DNA from: Symbiodinium natans
Taxonomy: Eukaryota; Sar; Dinophyceae; Suessiales; Symbiodiniaceae
Length of the DNA stretch: 64,000 nucleotides
Reading direction: 5' to 3'
Assembly: GCA_905221605.1 (NCBI GenBank)
Contig: CAJNDS010002365.1
Location: 402,811 to 466,810, forward strand
The stretch's first letter is position 1. Each line of letters begins with the position of its first letter. A model generated the notes under the pieces. That model was not told the DNA's origin. It did no database searches and saw nothing but the letters and a program-made list of their open reading frames with translations. A program made the position numbers and the translations under genes. This document shows positions 12,601 to 25,235 of this stretch, in pieces.

Positions 12601-15600
12601 GGACTGGACATATATGCTGCACTTCACAGAATGCGATTCTGGAAGCCGGGTGCTGAGCTCATCTGGTCAACATACGACATACCTCACGGAAAGCACGGAA
12701 AGCACAGGAGCAAAAGCTCTCCCAGGCAACCACAAGCGCTTGCCTCGTAGCTCAGCAGCGGAAATTGTCCTGCCCACTGTCCCAGCAAAGCAAAGCGGCA
12801 GATGCAGAAGGTCACAATGTTTTGGGCTGCGTCTGTCACGGGGGGCCTGTTGCAGGGGCCTTCTGCCTAAACTGCTTGGACAAGTCTACGGAAACTCTTA
12901 GAGCTTCGGCTTGCCATGCACACATGATTGTCTCGAGAAGATCGAAGCGCCGCAAAGTGCCACCATGTGCCCTTTTGCCAGCTCTTCCCCCTGAGTCCTG
13001 TTGACTTCTGGCCCGCAAACTGCTGGGAGCTCTTCCGTCATTGTCAGGGCCTTATACGACATGGAGGACAGCAGATGGTTTCTCTCGGTCTCTCTACCCA
13101 GGGGAAGTCTATGCAAGTAAAATGTTGCCGTCGGATGGCCTTTGGGCAGAGCCATTCCGGCTGTCTGAACCTCAGCAGCTTTTGCCAGCTTGGGGCTTGA
13201 GATGACCACACAGAGCCCCTGCAACTCAGGGAATGACGTAGAGTACCCTTCAGGAAGACAGCGGCCAATGCAAATTGGCCTCGAAGGCACTGGCACAAAA
13301 CGGCACACATGATGGCGTTTAAGTCTGCCACTCGCTCAGAGCGAGCCCGAAAACTTGTTAGCACTTGTGGTTACACTGTGCTCAAGGCGTGTCGGCTGCT
13401 ATCCGCTGGTACTCCTGAGCACCGCGTGAACCAGCATCAGTGTGGTGCCGGTAAAGCAGCAAGGAGACTGCTTACAACCTGTTCTTCATCCATCGTGCTT
13501 ACAATGTAACAATCCTATCCACAGGGCTTCGGACGACATAGTGAGAACCTGGGCAAGCGGTGTTGTTGCCAACCTCGGGGCCGGATGAGCACGAGAAAAC
13601 ACAAAAAAGCACGGCATTCCACAACCCGATGAGGAGACTGCCCAAGCGGATGTGCTTGGCTGGAACTTGCCGTGCGTCAGGCCGCCCGATACCTTCTGGC
13701 TCTGCAACGCAACGCAAAGCGTCCATCGTTCGAGCCGGCACTATTCTTGTTCACGACATGCTGGTTCACGCAAAGACCATCTTGCTCACTCAGGTTCTGG
13801 CCGACACTTGATCCATCTCAGGTGGAAGGCAAAGTGGAGTTGTGAAGTCCTTGTCGGATGCACAGAACTGAGACCGGGGTTGTAGCGGAAACTGCGAATC
13901 ATGAAAAGCCTCAATACCCACCAAGACCCCACTAAGTACGTAAACGGTCAAGGGCATTAAGGTTTAGGGTTCCTTCTAGGGTTCAGGGCTTCGTACCAAG
14001 AATCCTTTTAAGGTTTAGGGCTTCCAACCCAAGTTCAGGGTTTCTCACCAGCATCTCCTTTTTTGGGTCACGACATGCACAACACAAGAAAACACGCGCA
14101 CCCTATACCGCTTGCGCTCCAACTGCCAGAGCCGAAAAGGACATGCAGCGGAGCCGAAACAGCGCACCCTCGACCACGACAAACAGCGCACTCTCAACCG
14201 CGGAAACAATGCGCCCTCGACCACATGTCCGAAGACAACATGTTTTCAACACTCACGTTCCACCACGAGCAACAAGGTGGATTTGACATCTTGACGAGTT
14301 AGTCCACAGATGTCCACAGGCTGACCGAAGCCTCCAAAGCACAAGAACCTCAAACTCAGACGAGGAAATGCGCAAGACAACTGCAGGGTCTGCATGGTCC
14401 TGGCCAAGTTCCTTAGCCAGGCCCGGCTCGGTCGCCAAGTCGCACATCAGAAACGTGCCTTGGAGCCGGCACCATCTCTCAGCGAGCATTGCGGCAGCAT
14501 CCAAGCTTTCGGCCATTCAGGTAGGAAAGCGCAAAGAGAGCAAAGATGAGAAGGAACAACCTCGGCCATACCCAATCAAGGATGACCCGTTGAAACTGCC
14601 TAGCAAGCTGCAACGGCAGATTCTCAGCATCTGGCATTGCCACAATCACCAGCGTCAACAGGTGAGGCCTAGAGAGCAACTCTGCCACGTGTAGGTCAGT
14701 AAAGCTTACCTAATCTTACAGACGGCTGTGCAAGGAACATCCGGGAGCATCCAGTCAAGCGCTGGGCATGGAGGCGAAGATTGTTTGCACCTCAGCCCAA
14801 ACCAACGCAACCTCGCGCATCGCAGTCGTCAGAACAATACCACCACGCAATTCAGCGAGGACGACATCAAAACGACTCTTGGAAGAACAGGGATTCTATC
14901 AATTCGGATTCTTCGATAGCGCAAACCAGGATCCATGCCACGACTTTGAGGTTCTCGTTGCGCGAGATTACACGCAGTGGCCGAAAAGCACCTGCTGCAG
15001 CTGGATCTGAACTTGTGCTCAATCTTCACATTTCTTCGGCCAGAGACAGGGCTGAGTAGACTGTACCAGTAGATCGAGCAGCGGACGTAAGATGCGCAGT
15101 GTCTTCAGGAAGCCTGTGGAGCTAGAACTTGCCTCAGCACCAAGAGACACAAGGCACAGACGAGCACTTCTGTGAACGGCTCATGCTGTTGAAACCGCTA
15201 CTGCCCGCTACTGACGACTGCACCTTTGTGGACAAGCAGCCATATTGATGATGGACACCATCACCACAATGCCATCAAGCCAGTTCCAGGCACTCTTCAA
15301 ATATGCATCCTCACCTGGAGTTAGTAACAAGCCGCTACGAAAATATGCCGTCTCCGGCTCTAGAGAGTCTTCGAGAGCACGGTGACCACTGGGTAGCCCA
15401 CCCCAAATCAGGCCCATGGCAAGGAGCTTGACAACCATCTCAAATATGAAGATGATCGCGAACACCTCGAAACATCCAACTTGGTCGGGGTGAAGGCTCG
15501 ACTTGAACCTGGGAATGGATCCTCGTCGGCGCTGCGCAGGAAGATCGTCAGCGACTCGTTTGGGTCTGCCAGGGGCGTGTCCATGGCCATCGTGACCTCA

Positions 15601-18600
15601 CGAGCCAATCCACCCAAGCGCTTGAACATGGAAGACAAAAACTCCCTCAGTTTTCCGACCCTGAAGAAGGCCGATGAAAATCAGGCTAGCGCGGTTGAAA
15701 TCAGAATGCACAACAAGATGAAGTTGTCGAAAACCTCATGCGATGTCTGCTGCCGGCGCACGTCAACCATGTCAGAAAGGATTCTGGCATCTTTTCTGAA
15801 TTTCTCTGATCACAAGAATCACAAGAACCTTGGTTCCAGGCCACTCGGATCTTGGGGATTCGGAACCGAAAGATTTTGCAGCCTCCAACTTCGACCTGCC
15901 AGAGGAGGGGCCACTCTATGGCGCATGTGCGAGAATGAACCCAGCAATGTGACAGAATGGCATGGGTCGGACAACAGCTTAGAAAGCGGATGCATGGGAT
16001 GTAGTTTCTACTATTCGTGAGACCGGTACAATACCCTGCATTGGCGACTGCCTGCACTTGGGGCTTCGAGGTTGAGATTTGGGCTCGAACATGAAGGACT
16101 GGTCATTTATGTCATCCAAACCAATGTCTAATCCCTTCCACATGGCGTGATTTTTTGGTGTATCTTATCGGAGGTGTATCTTGAGGGGATCATTTCTGCC
16201 TTCCTATGGCATCTCCTTTGTTTTTTTGTTCGGTCCTGTACGTCTTGCGGCTGTCACAGCAGTCAGGCCCCTTTGACTGACACGGCAAACAACACCCACA
16301 AGAACCATGAGGATGCTGCGTCGCATATAATAGTTTAATAGGGCCTTCCCACTCGCAAGGGCCAAGCGCCTGGAAGTGCAGGATCCAGATGCAGAGCCGT
16401 CTGACGGGGTTGGATTTGGAGAAGATGAACCTGAAGAGCAGGCTACAGAAGCGGCGCCAAACAAGGATAAAGTGCATGTAAAGTGCCTGGACTCTCAACA
16501 AGCTGCGAGGACTTGCGAGGACTGAGACTGAATGCCACTGAGGCGTCTGGCCACGCGTAGCCGACCGGCCAGGTGTCCCTGCACCGGTCTCACACATGTT
16601 CGCTGTCAGAGAAACAGAGGTCTGACCTCTTCGTGGACTTCAGAAACTAACTGGCGGGAGTTTGTTGAAGTTTGCTGAGTTTGCTGTCTGCCTTCAACAG
16701 CATATGTGGGATGGTCCTGGGTGTGTTCCTTGGGTGCCTCTCGGTGAGCGAGCGCTTGAAGCCAGAGAGGCTCTCTGCCACGCTTTTGGCGGAGTGCAGC
16801 ACGCGGCTGCTCGGCTTCGGGCCTGGCACTCACGTTGTGTTCGAAATCTTTGCCGTCAGGACCGCTACTGATACCGTACTGCACAAAGAATTGAAATGGA
16901 GAGATACGCCAGAATCTCAGAAGCTCCCAGAGCAGGTGCTGGATCTACTGCCCTCTGAGGGTCCAGCTCTCTGGAAACTCTATGGAGCACCTTTCACCGG
17001 GCTCGGGCGATCCAGCAACTATGTGGAAGAGGTCGCTCGGCTGCTCTGCTCTTAAGCTTCCAGCGAATCTAGCGACTTTTTCCTCAGCCGCTGGGCCTGC
17101 CATGACAACGACAACACATCTCAAATGTTTTCAGGCTAAAGTAAGGACTTGAGTTTAAGTGTTGCTTTCGAGAGTGCCGCACATTGTGCTGCCAAAGGCG
17201 TGCGCGAGCTCTAGAGACATTGAGCGGAGGAGCAAATTCCGGATTCAAGACTGCACCCCACTCAGCCTGATCCAGCAGTCAGTGCAGTCATATGTTCAAG
17301 AGGGTTAGAAGATGACATGAGACAGCCGGAGGCATCAGCCACCATCCCAAAAATGTGGCGGGGCTGTGTGCTCTCTTCGTATGTCCTCCTGCTGGTTCAG
17401 ACTGTCCTGAGGCATTCAGAGCACGTGCAGTACATAATCTTTATGGTTTGTGGCGCTCTGAAGCACAATTTCGGGCGGGCAGCATGTCGATTAAGAACCT
17501 CCAAACTTACGGATTCCTTGCTGTCCAAAACACGAACAGGGCAGCGATTATGATGAGCATATGTTTCCGATCGTAACCGTGTAGCACAGACGCGAATGTC
17601 CTGCACGGTGTCAAACTTCGACATCAGCATGGACAGGAACAAACCTGACAGGCAAAGAGCGCAAAAGAGCAGTTGCACACCAACTCAACATTCTCCCCCT
17701 CCCTAATTACCCATCTGCTCTCAATTCGTGGATATCGTCAGACCAAGTGATGGGCTGAGGAAAAGCGTCTGACCGAAGAGGATCAGCAGCACCTGTCATG
17801 CAAGATTCACGGATCATTTCGTGCATCGCTCGTGGCTACCAAAGCCTTACATGCTTGAACAATTCAAAGGCAGGAGCCACGGTCACGGACTCAGATGCCT
17901 TTGGACCCACTCAATCATGCCAGGGCTACAAAGAGAAGGCAGAAGCCGGGACCTCACAAAGCTGGTCTCGAAAAAACATCTCAGAGGTACGGTGACATAC
18001 ACGTACTTTTTATATTCTCGTATTGAATTATGTTTACATGTGCATATTTACACGTATGGTACTAGACTGAAACTCACTTCGACTGCAGGCCTGCCGCACG
18101 CATCCCTGCGTACATGACCGTATTCCAGTTCTCACCTTAGGTTTGTGCTGTCCCACCACGAACGAGGTTCACAGAATCAGCAGAACCACGTGCCTGTCAT
18201 GATCTGAAAGATGGTGACCTGAATGTCAGAAGGGGTGGACTTCCTCGAAGAGACCCTCACTGGTTGGGGATGACTGAGAAACGAGTCCCGGTCCAATCAG
18301 GCATCCTTCTCTGACTCTTGCAATCCAAGGTGCCAAAGCCCACAGAAAGGTGTCGAAATTAGCACGAGGAATACAGTCCTGATGCGATGGAGGGAATGGC
18401 AATGGCTGAGAGGAGTCTCGATGCAGCTCGCGAGCCTGCCGGTAGGCTGGGTCTTTCTCATTCTCAGTACCAGGACACCAAAACTCACCTGGGTTGGTCA
18501 CCTGAGCGAAGAAAGATTCGGAAATGTGTGGACCAGAGCGCTGACAGGCACAATCACGTCAGGGTCGTACAAAATCGAAATTGTCTGGGTCGTTGAAGTG

Positions 18601-21600
18601 AAACTCCTCACGTTCAGGCGACACTTTTCAAGACTTAACCTGCAGGAGGCCTCCAAGTGAATTCAAGGACATATGAATCATATGAAGAAAATACAGGATG
18701 GCACATGAACTGGCCGATCTCCGTGAACCTGATGCTAGACAGCGGACTGGACGCGTTGCGCAGCTTAATGTACAAGCAGCATCAACTCGCGCTCATCAAG
18801 CCCGGTCCGTTGCAAAGAATGTCTGAACCATGAGGGTGCAGATGTAAAGAACCAGCCTCAGCCAAACAATACAAAACAGCTGGGATAATGCAACAAATCC
18901 TCGTGAAGTAAAGACCGCTCTTGTTGAAGCTAGCATCTTGGAATGCGCAAGCAGACCATAGTCATCCACTTAGACCTTCACCGGGATCCTGCGACTCCAT
19001 TAAACCCCTGCAAACCTCAATCCCAATGCACACAAAGGTTTCTAAGGTGGCCTCACACTAGCAAAGCTGCACCACAAACGCTGAACGTATGTCATTGCCA
19101 TTGCAACTGGCCAAGGCGAGCACGCAAAAAGGATGAGCCAGTAATTCAGCGAGATGGCTGTCAATACCATGGCCTTTGCAGCGCGGCTCACGTGAACCAC
19201 ATGACGGTCCCAAAGCTACGACTCAACATGCGCAGGATGAATTCGGAGCCTTGAGGAGGACCTTGAAGGATGGCCATCGGTTGGCAAGCTTATTTAGGAC
19301 CTGTGGCGAGTTGAACAATCGAGACTGTTGTGCCTGAAGTCCATCAATGTCCATCATGAACCAACTTTCGGCACCCGGAAGAGGCGCAGCGTCCGCAGCG
19401 CTGTGAAGGGCCCAGCTTGCCCGATGCACATCTGACGCAGAAAAGAGAGGTTGCACGCTCTCATGTTTCGATCTCTTTCCGGTTGCTATGGAACCCAATA
19501 GCAAGCAGCGATGTTCCCTTTGTGGCCCTTTGTGATAAGAAGACGAAGTTTCTCGACGTGGATCTAACATGCTTTGCCACTGCAGAGCGGCAGAGCCACC
19601 CTCCAACAAACGATAAGTGGCCCACATGCAGGAAAAAATGGGCCAGAGCAAACCGAGACATCGACACCTTCACCGAGTCATCGCACCAGCCTGGACGACA
19701 GAAGTGATCACAATGACGCCATCGAAAGCCGTCACTGGATTGGAGAAGTACCTCTCCAGAATGCGAAGGAAATGAAGGAAGTGCTAGCTATTGATCTGTG
19801 CCCTTTGTGTCTGTGAGACCGGACACTTACTTACAGAGCGAAGCTCAAGGGCAGACATGAGCCGACTAGCCTGACCTTTCACTTGCATCAGATCAATTCT
19901 GAGCGCAGAGCTTGTGCGGTCCTGCAGACACACAGCCACCGTGATCTCTGAAGTGCAATGCTTGCTTTTGCTTGATGACGTCCCCAGAGACAGGTGAGGC
20001 ACAAGCCTAGTGCAGTCAGCAGAACGGCCATCTCCACACAGAAGACCACCAAAAATGTGAGCTCCAGAGAGCCGAGGACATCCTGCATCATACTGCGATC
20101 AATCGCTACGCCGCTATGCAAGTTCAACCTGAAGCAACACACAAAGGCTGCACAAGAGAAGTTCAAGAGCGCTGACAGCATCGCAACATATTTGCATAAT
20201 TCTGTGCTATCAATGTCGACGATGCGTCTGTGCGCAGCAAGTCTTGACCCTGTAAGTCGTCCTGCTGGCTCCCCGATGGTGGTGGGAAGCTCTCCATCAT
20301 CATTGTGATGACCTCACTCCCGCAATACTCCAAGTTGCAAGCGCACGACCCGAAGGCCCCAGGAATCCCAAGGCAGCCAAGGACGCCGCGTTGCTGACAA
20401 TGAAAAGCATGATGACATTCATAAACCACTCGCTGAAGGCTATGGCTCTGCAGGTGTGCCTGAGGCACGACGTGAAGGGAGCACAGCACTAAAAGGAATG
20501 CTAACCGGTTACTTGGCCAGTAAGGCGGGAGCACGAGGCTGCAATCCAGCCACGGCGGCTGCTCGTCCGGATCCTGCGAGATGCCGCGGAGTCTGCTCAA
20601 GATGCCCTCTCAAAATGCTCCCCGATGCCCCCCGTGTTGTGAAAGAATTGGCCCTCGCTCCTCGTCATCCTCGCCCAGAAGAGACTTGCGAAGGGCTTCT
20701 GAACCAAGGGAAGCAAGGCTCTTGAAGAAAAGAAAGAGCGCATGCGGGTGACCGTGTAAATATTCAGGACCCGAAGGGCTTCGAGCCCGCAGCCAGATTC
20801 AATCGCAGAAAACGTGTCAGAACTGCTGAGTTGTCGCCGAACTTGGATCATTGGCATCGGGAAACGATGAGTCAGCAAAGTTGCTGAGCAGACCGGGACC
20901 CCCTGGGACCCGCTGACTCGTCCATCCGAAGTTCGTAGAAGCATGCACCAGATGCCAAGCAATCAGACTCAACAGTTTAGTACTGCATCCATCTGCATCC
21001 TCTAGTGCTGTGAAACAACAATGCAGAAGAAGTACCCGAAGGGAAAGAAGCAGCTGCGGAAACTACCTGGAACTACTGATGTGTCGTTCAATGCACCGGT
21101 CGTCGCACCTCCGTCCTTCTCATTGTCCTCGTCCTCGTCCTCCGCCCGGACGGGTGGACCGCAGTCTTACAGCGGTCACAAGACTCAGAGATGCTTTGCA
21201 AGCGGCATCATCTGAGCCTAGAGAAATGATGAGAAATGTAACTAGGCCTCTTTGTGATCCCAGTGAGCCCTACATGCACTGCAAACAGCATTGAGAAGAC
21301 AGCTGACTGAAACATGAATGCTCCGCAGTGCACACCCCCACCTCCTCCTCGTCAAAGTCGGCTCGGGCCTCGTCATTGGGATGCTTGGGCTTGGGCGTTT
21401 TGCTGCAATGTTCACTGACACCGAGCTAGTATAGCCAGCTCAGCGTCTTATGAAGGCACTCGGACACATGACCCGGTAGCCGAAAGAAGCTTGCGTGCCT
21501 CGTCTACCACGGCCAGCGCAACGTTCAGCAAGAAGAAAGACGTGAGCTGAGCAGAGGCAGTGATTGGATTGTCACACTAGCATGAAAACACTTGGTTTGA

Positions 21601-24600
21601 TGTGCCCCAGTTGAGTGACTAGCGTTTTTTCCGAAGCTACTATCAAGTGTGTAGCTCTGTAAGACGAAGAACTACTTCAAAATACAGACTTACTCCTGCG
21701 AGCATTCGTTCATCCATGCACAACGACAACGCCCAATCTTTGGCATCATACGACAGCGTCAACACAATCGGCGCACCGGTATGAGCAGGAAGAAGTAGAC
21801 TGTGGCAGCCTCAGGGTCACTCTTGCAAAGGAGTCAGGGAACCTCGATCTGCAACAACAAGCACCCTTCTGCTACGTTAGTTCATGCTGTTCTATGCATG
21901 AAGCTGGTCATGTAAGCAGCATCACACATCGAGCACGGTGATCTGTCCGAGGCTGCGGCCACAAAGTCATATGCATCTTGCACACGGTACATGATGTCTG
22001 TCCAGCCTGCGGCTCTGAAGACTTTGTCATGCTCAGGCCCCACAACAACTCAGTCGCTGATCATTTGGCGATCGCATACAACATAAAAGCAAGCCATCTC
22101 ACTGAAAGTCGTTGTCAAAGTTGTCCCCTTCATGGCGAAGCAAATGCTGCTCTGCAAAACTCCTGTCCTGCAAATGAAACCAACTTCAGCTGGCAAAAGC
22201 CGACCTTCCATGGTCATGCACTGAAAGACCACCAGCAGCGCCCACAACATGTTGTCGAAGTTCATGTACTCTGAATCAGGCGTAAGCCTGAGCCACCGTG
22301 CAAACTTGAGCGAAGCTCAACGAAGCTCAACGAATCTACAGATTCGGGACGACTGGGCCGTCAACTTTCGGGGCTCACTTCCAGGGCACCAAGGCAGCCC
22401 CAACCTGCACGAAGTCCATGGAGAAAAGGCGGCACTCTCACACGGAGAGCGTGCACAAAGCCAGCACCGTTCCAAGAAAAGAAGTGCCATCTCTGCTCAA
22501 CATCATGATCTGGATATGAAGCAACAACAGCACTTGTGTTTTACCCTGTGTGTACTCCTATCGACACACGTGATCTGCGCACTCCGAGTCAACTTCGTGA
22601 ACGTGCACCGTGGCACCTGCCGTTCCCACCGAAGTACGGCCTCAGCTCCTCGCGCTGGTCCTGCAGCCAAAGCAGCCATAGACTCAGAGCTTCTTGGAGA
22701 TACAAGATGACACGATTTCCCTTAAGGCAATGCACTTGACCTCGGAAATGTAGATTCTCAGCTTTGCTTGATGCGATATCACAAAGTCCAGCTGCGCGTC
22801 TGGCATTCCAGACTACAGACCCATGAAATCCGAGTCTGCCCCGAGCGGATCCCTCCGTCGGCAAAGCCATCCCGACAGAAATTGCTTCATGCCGGCCGAA
22901 GAACCGAATAAAACGCCGGCTCCAAGTGAGTGCAGGGGCTTGTCCCAAACATTTCCCCGTGTCTGTTCACAGATGTGCTTCCCTTGCTGGTCGTTGGGGG
23001 GGGGGGGGGGCGAAAAGAACTGAGCCGGTTGGTATACACAACCCAGACTCATTCAGCTCACCCTCGAAGCAGATACTCTTTGTTGTGTGTGTGTGTGTGT
23101 GTCCGCGCCCGGGTGCAATCAACACTTCCCGGGCACAAGCAGCCCCATGCCAGAAGGAAAGACAACGAAGAGTAGCAGAGGAAAAAAAACAAAAAAAACA
23201 AAAAGTGGAGCCCTCAAGGCCCTCAATGCGGGGCTCGGGGGCCGTGAAGCCACTTCGACGAGGCCTCTTCGAGGCCGCCGCAGAAGCCACCGGAAGCCTC
23301 GCCTCGGCATAGGCGACAGGGAACGCATATAAGAGACGATCAAGAAGTGAATTAAAAAAATCAAAGAAAAAAGGCTTCCAAGAAAAACAAACAAATTCTG
23401 AAACTGCTTCGTGAAATTTTCTGGTCAAGCGATGGAGTCGGCGACTCCGCTCCGAGCGCCGCACAGTTATAGGCGCCGCCGCACAGGCGGTCATCCTCTG
23501 CATAAGGCCAGGACCTTGGATTTATTGCAGCCACGAGCGAAGGGCTCCGCATTAGTGAAACTGAAAGCCTTTCACCCATAAACTGCGCCCCGCCATCCGA
23601 GACCCAGGCCAGCACTGTGTTCCGGTGCCGTTTTGAAAGATCAAAACCTGGTGCGTGGCCGCTTGACCGAAAGGGATCAGACACCTCGCATGCAGCTCCT
23701 TACCTGTGCTGTGAAAGTGTTCCGCCAAGAGGCCGGATTCGGAGATGTGTGGCAGAGCCGATTGAAAACACCGCTCATCAGGGTGACACCTGCATACATC
23801 TCGGATCAGCGTAGGCGCTTCGTGCAAAGCCTAAATTCTGAAGCCCTGGATCTCCACGGCAGGAGATCTCTTGCACATGGACTTTCAAGACGCCTACGAT
23901 GCCGAACACGAGGAAAAGGAAGGCTCCCACAGCCTCACAATGGCTGCACAGATCCTGCTGCAGTTGTGAGATCGCTCTCAAGTACAAATACCTCTTTCAC
24001 GCCTCTTTCCTCTCTGAACACCCCGTGTGCCCGGCAGAGACGTTGCCCAGGCGAGGGACAGAGCTAATCACGGTGTTGACAAGTACCTTCTGCTGGCGGT
24101 CTTGACTAGAACATGTGGAACTGACCTGAAGTTCAAACAGGATCTAGTTTCCACATGTTTCCATATTTACCACTTCCAACTCTTCAAGCCACTCGCCAAG
24201 TTCGCCGATCACTCGCCAGCCTTCATCTGTGGCACCGCGTTCAGCGACCGCAATGGCCGCAAGGCGCGGAAGACACGGAAGAAGCCGAGACTCGGAAAAG
24301 GATTCTCAAGTCTCGAGTCTCGAAGCGAACAAGCAAGACTTTTACAAGCGTTTTGCGGACTTCCAGACTTCTGGTGAATGCAATGAGCAGCTCATGAGCA
24401 GATGTAACCTATCAGCGACAGGTACAGAGAAACACAGACATAGGGACGAGACCTGTCTGCTCCACCACCTGCACTTGCAGCACGCTACAGGCTAACCTGG
24501 TTGATTACAGCCCCGCATCAAACAGGAACCACTGAGAGCTTACGAGATGAAAATCACTGCCTGCTCGGTGAGTAGGTGGGGTGAGGTGGAGGGCTATTCA

Positions 24601-25198
24601 AATCTCTGGTACGGACCCAGTCGTGACGGGCGCTTCGCAGAACGTGTTGCTTGCACACTTCTGTACCAGATAAGGAAGGAAGCATACTGCATGTTTGCCA
24701 CATGCAGATGCGCTCCATCTTCCTCTCTGTTGACCCCCTTGCTTGCATGGTAGTGGAAAAGAACAACACTACCAAACTGGGAAGTACGCGCCAGAAACAG
24801 CTCCGACCACTACCGCTTCTGAACTTGATCAACTGTTGCATCGAACCTGGCAGGTAGGTCGCCCAAGCCTTGACAGCCAATTTTTCTCACTCACTCACTC
24901 ACTCGCTCACTCACTCGCTCACTCACTCGCTCACTCTCGCTCACTCTCTCTCACTCTCTCACTCTCTCACTCTCTCACTCTCTCTCTCTCTCTTCCGATA
25001 CCGCGTCTCGCGGAACTATACAACCCGCAAAAGTGGCGGTCTTCGGCCACGCCACAGCTCCGCCCAATCTGAAAGGCCCTTGCAACCTTCTCTCCGTCTT
25101 TCCTTCCTTCCTCCCTGCCTTCCTGCCAGTGTCCGTAGCCCTTCGAAGGGGCTCCCCCAAGGCTCGCTCGCTCTCTTCTTCTCGTTCTCATTTGTTTT

Positions 25199-25235
<37 letters not shown>

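Noticed and set aside
25128-25137. TCCGTAGCCC as a 5' spliced-leader match
   Set aside because: Only nine bases agree with the leader start and the following bases do not; well within chance.
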